From RUG626 sp051866775 (GTDB taxonomy: Bacteria > Bacillota > Clostridia > Oscillospirales > Oscillospiraceae): 64,000 nucleotides of DNA. Of this stretch, positions 61,139-64,000 are shown in pieces. Under the pieces are notes generated by a model that was given only the letters and a program-made list of their open reading frames with translations, made no database searches and had not been told where the DNA came from. Positions within the stretch are counted from its first letter, which is position 1, and the number at the start of each line of letters is the position of its first letter. The DNA lies in contig JBJDXR010000038.1 of NCBI GenBank assembly GCA_051866775.1, forward strand, positions 1 through 64,000. The letters run 5' to 3'. Both the position numbers and the translations under genes were made by a program.

Positions 61139-61496
61139 TATGTAATCCTCCTAATGATTTTACCGTAAAACCGTCTCGGGGCTGTCATATTTTAGACGGT
61201 TTCACTCTCTTTTTTGTTCCAAAAAGGTGGAAAAATATTGCGACATTTTTCACCCCGCAGAACGAAGTATAACCCGGTAAGCGAGAATATTCTGCTACAA
61301 ACTTGCATCTAAAAAGCATCAATTTAATTAAAAATTGTAACACTGCCGATACTGCTGAAAACAATACATCCCCGCTGCTTAATATGCGCACAGCTCCGGC
61401 GGTAAAACCGGCAGCGCAGATATTATACCGCTTACACCCGCAGGATACATTATATCAGAAATAAAGCACACCGACCATTAATGTTTTCTTAAGATA
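61139..61496. other. 358-bp AT-rich intergenic region upstream of the ABC operon
   Basis: Holds the leader of the binding-protein gene, with an inverted repeat AAACCGTCT...AGACGGTTT (about 61168-61203) that could be an operator or leader stem. No regulator gene is adjacent. I see no ORF, RNA gene or convincing consensus promoter in the rest of it. The downstream side (to 61496) is the 3' end region of the sirtuin gene. Confidence 0.5.
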
Positions 61497-62216
61497 TCAC
61501 CGAAGCTCTGAAAACACCTTGCCTATGCTGTCGGCTATGAGCAGGTCCGCCTTCCCGTCAAGCTGCGTGGGGCTTTTATTTATGAGTACGAGTCTGCTTC
61601 CCCTATAGTAATCCACAAGCCCAGCCGCGGGATAGACGGCAAGCGATGTGCCGCCGACTATGAGCATATCGGCCTTTCGTATATGCTCCACTGCGCGGGT
61701 AAGGGTCCTGTTATCAAGCATCTCCCCGTAGAGGACGATATCCGGGCGCACTATACCGCCGCAGTGGCACCGGGGCACGTCGGAGGCGTTCTGTACAAAG
61801 TCCCCGTCAAATCTCCTGCCGCATCTCACACAGTAATTCTTAAGCAGTGTTCCGTGAAGCTCAAGGACGTTTTCGCTGCCTGCAGCCTGATGGAGTCCGT
61901 CGATATTCTGGGTGATGACCGCCGTGAGCTTTCCCCGTTTTTCAAGCTCCGCCAGATACTTATGCGCGGCGTTTGGCTTTGCCCCCTTTATAACCAGCTT
62001 ATCCCGGTAAAACCTGTAAAACTCCTGAGGTCTCCTCTCAAAAAAGTCTCCGCTCAAAATAGTCTCCGGCGGATAATCGTACTTCTGATTATAAAGGCCG
62101 TCGGCGCTCCTGAAATCCGGGATCCCGCTCTCCGTGGAAACGCCCGCCCCGCCGAAAAACACTATCCTCTCGCTGTCATCTATAAGCTGCTGGAGCCGCG
62201 ATACTTTATCCTCCAT
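61497..62216 (-). CDS. cobB: NAD-dependent protein deacylase, Sir2 family
   Basis: A 239-residue sirtuin that removes acetyl or other acyl groups from protein lysines, consuming NAD+. Motifs: FFGGAGVSTESGIPDFRS, TQNIDGLHQAAGS, catalytic His in VLELHGTLLKNYC, and a Cys4 zinc site (CVRCGR...CHCGG). Family-typical length. ATG follows GGAGGG. Monocistronic between the ABC operon and the IMP dehydrogenase. The gene name is by family, as several sirtuin subtypes exist. Confidence 0.93.
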   Translation of the reverse strand: MEDKVSRLQQLIDDSERIVFFGGAGVSTESGIPDFRSADGLYNQKYDYPPETILSGDFFERRPQEFYRFYRDKLVIKGAKPNAAHKYLAELEKRGKLTAVITQNIDGLHQAAGSENVLELHGTLLKNYCVRCGRRFDGDFVQNASDVPRCHCGGIVRPDIVLYGEMLDNRTLTRAVEHIRKADMLIVGGTSLAVYPAAGLVDYYRGSRLVLINKSPTQLDGKADLLIADSIGKVFSELR

Positions 62217-62414
62217 TGTAATACCCTCCTAAAAAACTGCCGCGCCTGTGGGCGCGGCGCTCATATACGATTATAATCAATTTAAATCATAAAGGCTATA
62301 GTGTAGTATAAATATCCCCCAATATAATTTCAGCGGATTACAAGCATCAGTATATCACAGATCTTCACAGCGCAGGTAAAACGCGCAAAATACCGTGTCC
62401 GTACGAAAAATAAA

Positions 62415-62436
62415 AGCCCCGCCATAAGGCGGGGCT
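62415..62436 (-). terminator. Terminator of the IMP dehydrogenase gene
   Basis: AGCCCCGCC-TTAT-GGCGGGGCT followed by TTTATTTTT on the minus strand, just after the IMP dehydrogenase stop. Confidence 0.92.
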
Positions 62437-62444
62437 TAACAGCT

Positions 62445-63956
62445 TTATTTCTTGGCAGGGTTTATGGTGTTTTCCTTGAGCACCACGTCGTGAGCGCCGC
62501 CCTCCACAATACTTGTCGCGGATACCAGCGTCAGCTTCGCTTTCTTCTGAAGCTCCGGAATCGTGATCGCGCCGCAGTTGCACATGGTATGGCGCACCTT
62601 GCTGAGGGTAAGGGCCACGTTGTCATGAAGTGAGCCGGCGTAGGGCACATAGGAATCAACGCCCTCCTCGAAGGCCATTCCGGCCTTGCCGCCCACATCA
62701 TACCGCTGCCAGTTGCGGGCACGCGCCGAGCCTTCGCCCCAATATTCCTTCATGTAGCTGCCGCCTATAGACACACGCCTTGAGGGGCTTTCATCAAAGC
62801 GGGCAAAATACCTGCCCAGCATCAGGAAATCAGCGCCCATGGCCAGCGCCAGCGTGAAGTGATAGTCATGAACTATACCGCCGTCGGAGCAGACCGGGAT
62901 ATATACCCCTGTCTCTTCAAAATACTTGTCCCTCTCACGGCATACGTCTATAAGCGCGGTAGCCTGTCCGCGGCCGATGCCCTTCTGCTCCCTGGTTATG
63001 CAGATGGAGCCGCCGCCGATACCGACTTTCACGAAATCAGCGCCGCAGTCGGCAAGGAACCTAAATCCCTCGCCATCTACCACATTGCCTGCGCCGACCT
63101 TTACGGAATCGCCGTAATTTTCGCGCACCCATGCCAAAGTGCGCTTCTGCCACTCACTGAAGCCCTCGGAGGAATCGATGCACAGTACGTCCGCTCCGGC
63201 ATTTACAAGGGCCGGGACGCGCTCGGCGTAATCGCGCGTGTTAATTCCCGCTCCGACGACATATTTCTTGTGCTTATCAAGCAGCTCAAGAGGATTTTCC
63301 TTATGGGAGGAATAGTCCTTTCTGAATACAAAGTACTGGAGGTTCCCGTTCTCGTCCACAATGGGAAGGGCATTGATCTTGTTCTCCCAGATTATGTCGT
63401 TTGCTTCCTTAAGGGTTGTATCCTTCGGCGCGACCACAAGTCTGGAGAGCGGCGTCATAAAGGTTTCTACAAGCTCCTCACCTGTCATTCGGCTAAGACG
63501 GTAATCACGCTTTGTGACAATTCCAAGGAGCCTGCCGTTGGGCGTTCCGTCCTCGGTGACCGCAACCGTTGAATGGCTCTTTGCCTGAATGGTCTCCAAC
63601 AGGTGATTCAGCGTATCGGTGGGCTTTACGTTTGAATCGCTTATAACGAAGCCGGCCTTGTACGCCTTGGCTCTGGCGACCATGGCCGCCTGGCTCTCTA
63701 TGGTCTGGGAACCGAAGATAAAGGACACTCCGCCCTCTCTGGCAAGTGCCACGGCCATATTGTCATCGGATACAGCCTGCATAACGGCAGATGTCATGGG
63801 TATGTTCATGCTAAGCGCCGGCTCCTCGCCCTTCTTAAATTTGACAAGGGGCGTCCTCAGGCTTACGTTATCGGGAATGCATTCGGGGCCGGAATAGCCC
63901 GGCACCAGCAGATACTCGCTGAATGTACGTGAAGGCTCCTCATAAATAAACGCCAT
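62445..63956 (-). CDS. guaB: IMP dehydrogenase
   Basis: A 503-residue enzyme oxidising IMP to XMP, the committed step of GMP synthesis. TIM barrel with a CBS-domain pair (about 100-225; DTLNHLLETIQAKSHSTVAVTEDG). The catalytic loop GGGSICITREQKGIG carries the nucleophile Cys near 317, and the phosphate site SDGGIVHDYHF is present. The loop wording (ITREQKGIGRGQ) differs from the classical CTTRxxxGVGxPQ, marking the clostridial subgroup; a GMP reductase is unlikely because of the CBS pair. ATG 63956 follows GGGAGG. -10 box TATAAT at 63972-63977; the -35 would be at the window edge. Confidence 0.9.
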   Translation of the reverse strand: MAFIYEEPSRTFSEYLLVPGYSGPECIPDNVSLRTPLVKFKKGEEPALSMNIPMTSAVMQAVSDDNMAVALAREGGVSFIFGSQTIESQAAMVARAKAYKAGFVISDSNVKPTDTLNHLLETIQAKSHSTVAVTEDGTPNGRLLGIVTKRDYRLSRMTGEELVETFMTPLSRLVVAPKDTTLKEANDIIWENKINALPIVDENGNLQYFVFRKDYSSHKENPLELLDKHKKYVVGAGINTRDYAERVPALVNAGADVLCIDSSEGFSEWQKRTLAWVRENYGDSVKVGAGNVVDGEGFRFLADCGADFVKVGIGGGSICITREQKGIGRGQATALIDVCRERDKYFEETGVYIPVCSDGGIVHDYHFTLALAMGADFLMLGRYFARFDESPSRRVSIGGSYMKEYWGEGSARARNWQRYDVGGKAGMAFEEGVDSYVPYAGSLHDNVALTLSKVRHTMCNCGAITIPELQKKAKLTLVSATSIVEGGAHDVVLKENTINPAKK

Positions 63957-64000
63957 ATAATATCCTCCCACATTATATTAATATATTAATATCTGATTGT

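Noticed and set aside
1..64000. CRISPR arrays, rRNA genes, insertion sequences
   Set aside because: I saw no regularly spaced repeats, no rRNA sequence and no transposase in reading both strands.

Overview
The window looks like chromosome from a strictly anaerobic, Gram-positive, probably spore-forming Clostridia bacterium, most likely of the Oscillospirales type. I base this on fairly GC-rich genes with AT-rich intergenic regions, strong AGGAGG ribosome sites, an H-cluster [FeFe]-hydrogenase, a BofA-type sporulation protein, a LysM-GH18 protein of the SleL/YaaH kind, an ECF transporter module, oxygen-sensitive L-serine dehydratase and a UgpC/MsmX-served ABC importer. No rRNA, CRISPR array, transposase or integrase was found. 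The lineage call is inference.

Region 1 (1-8.6 kb) is a catabolic island. It holds a zinc deacylase, an EFR1-type flavodoxin/ferredoxin, a protein resembling phage tail or lectin-like receptor-binding proteins, a LacI regulator, an SDR dehydrogenase, a mannonate-dehydratase-like enolase-superfamily enzyme and an amidohydrolase. Three promoters (deacylase, phage-like gene, lacI) each carry a near-identical palindrome just downstream of the -10 box, so they look like one LacI regulon. The substrate is unknown.

Region 2 (8.6-13.5 kb) has an unknown protein, a nitroreductase, a long ADP-ribosylglycohydrolase and RlmD. The C-terminal extension of RlmD is split off by apparent single-base deletions. 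Region 3 (13.5-28.1 kb) is mostly housekeeping: ClpC-like ATPase, CvpA, DUF5711 protein, TruA, EcfT/EcfA2/EcfA1, an RlmI-like methyltransferase, tRNA-Gly(CCC), a DacF-type carboxypeptidase, the hydrogenase with a Rex-like operator, an SDR, BofA, a methyltransferase, and tRNA-Gly(GCC) with a duplicated 3' end.

Region 4 (28.1-47.1 kb) has a transglutaminase-like lipoprotein lacking its catalytic Cys, a topoisomerase IV-like pair separated by sdaAA/sdaAB and a secreted stalk-domain protein, a heterodimeric ABC exporter with complementary degenerate ATP sites, a diaminopentanoate-dehydrogenase-like enzyme, an HD protein, an OmpR/histidine kinase pair, and a LysR gene divergent from a SemiSWEET-like and an SGNH-like gene.

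Region 5 (47.1-64 kb) has a MATE pump with a leader terminator, a cell-wall/spore group (SLH-GH18, LysM-GH18, Amidase_6), a six-gene operon joining a sugar-type ABC importer to an HlyD/MacB-like pair, a Sir2 deacetylase and an IMP dehydrogenase. The hybrid ABC operon, the LacI regulon with its phage-like protein, and the Rex-controlled hydrogenase are the strongest items for follow-up.
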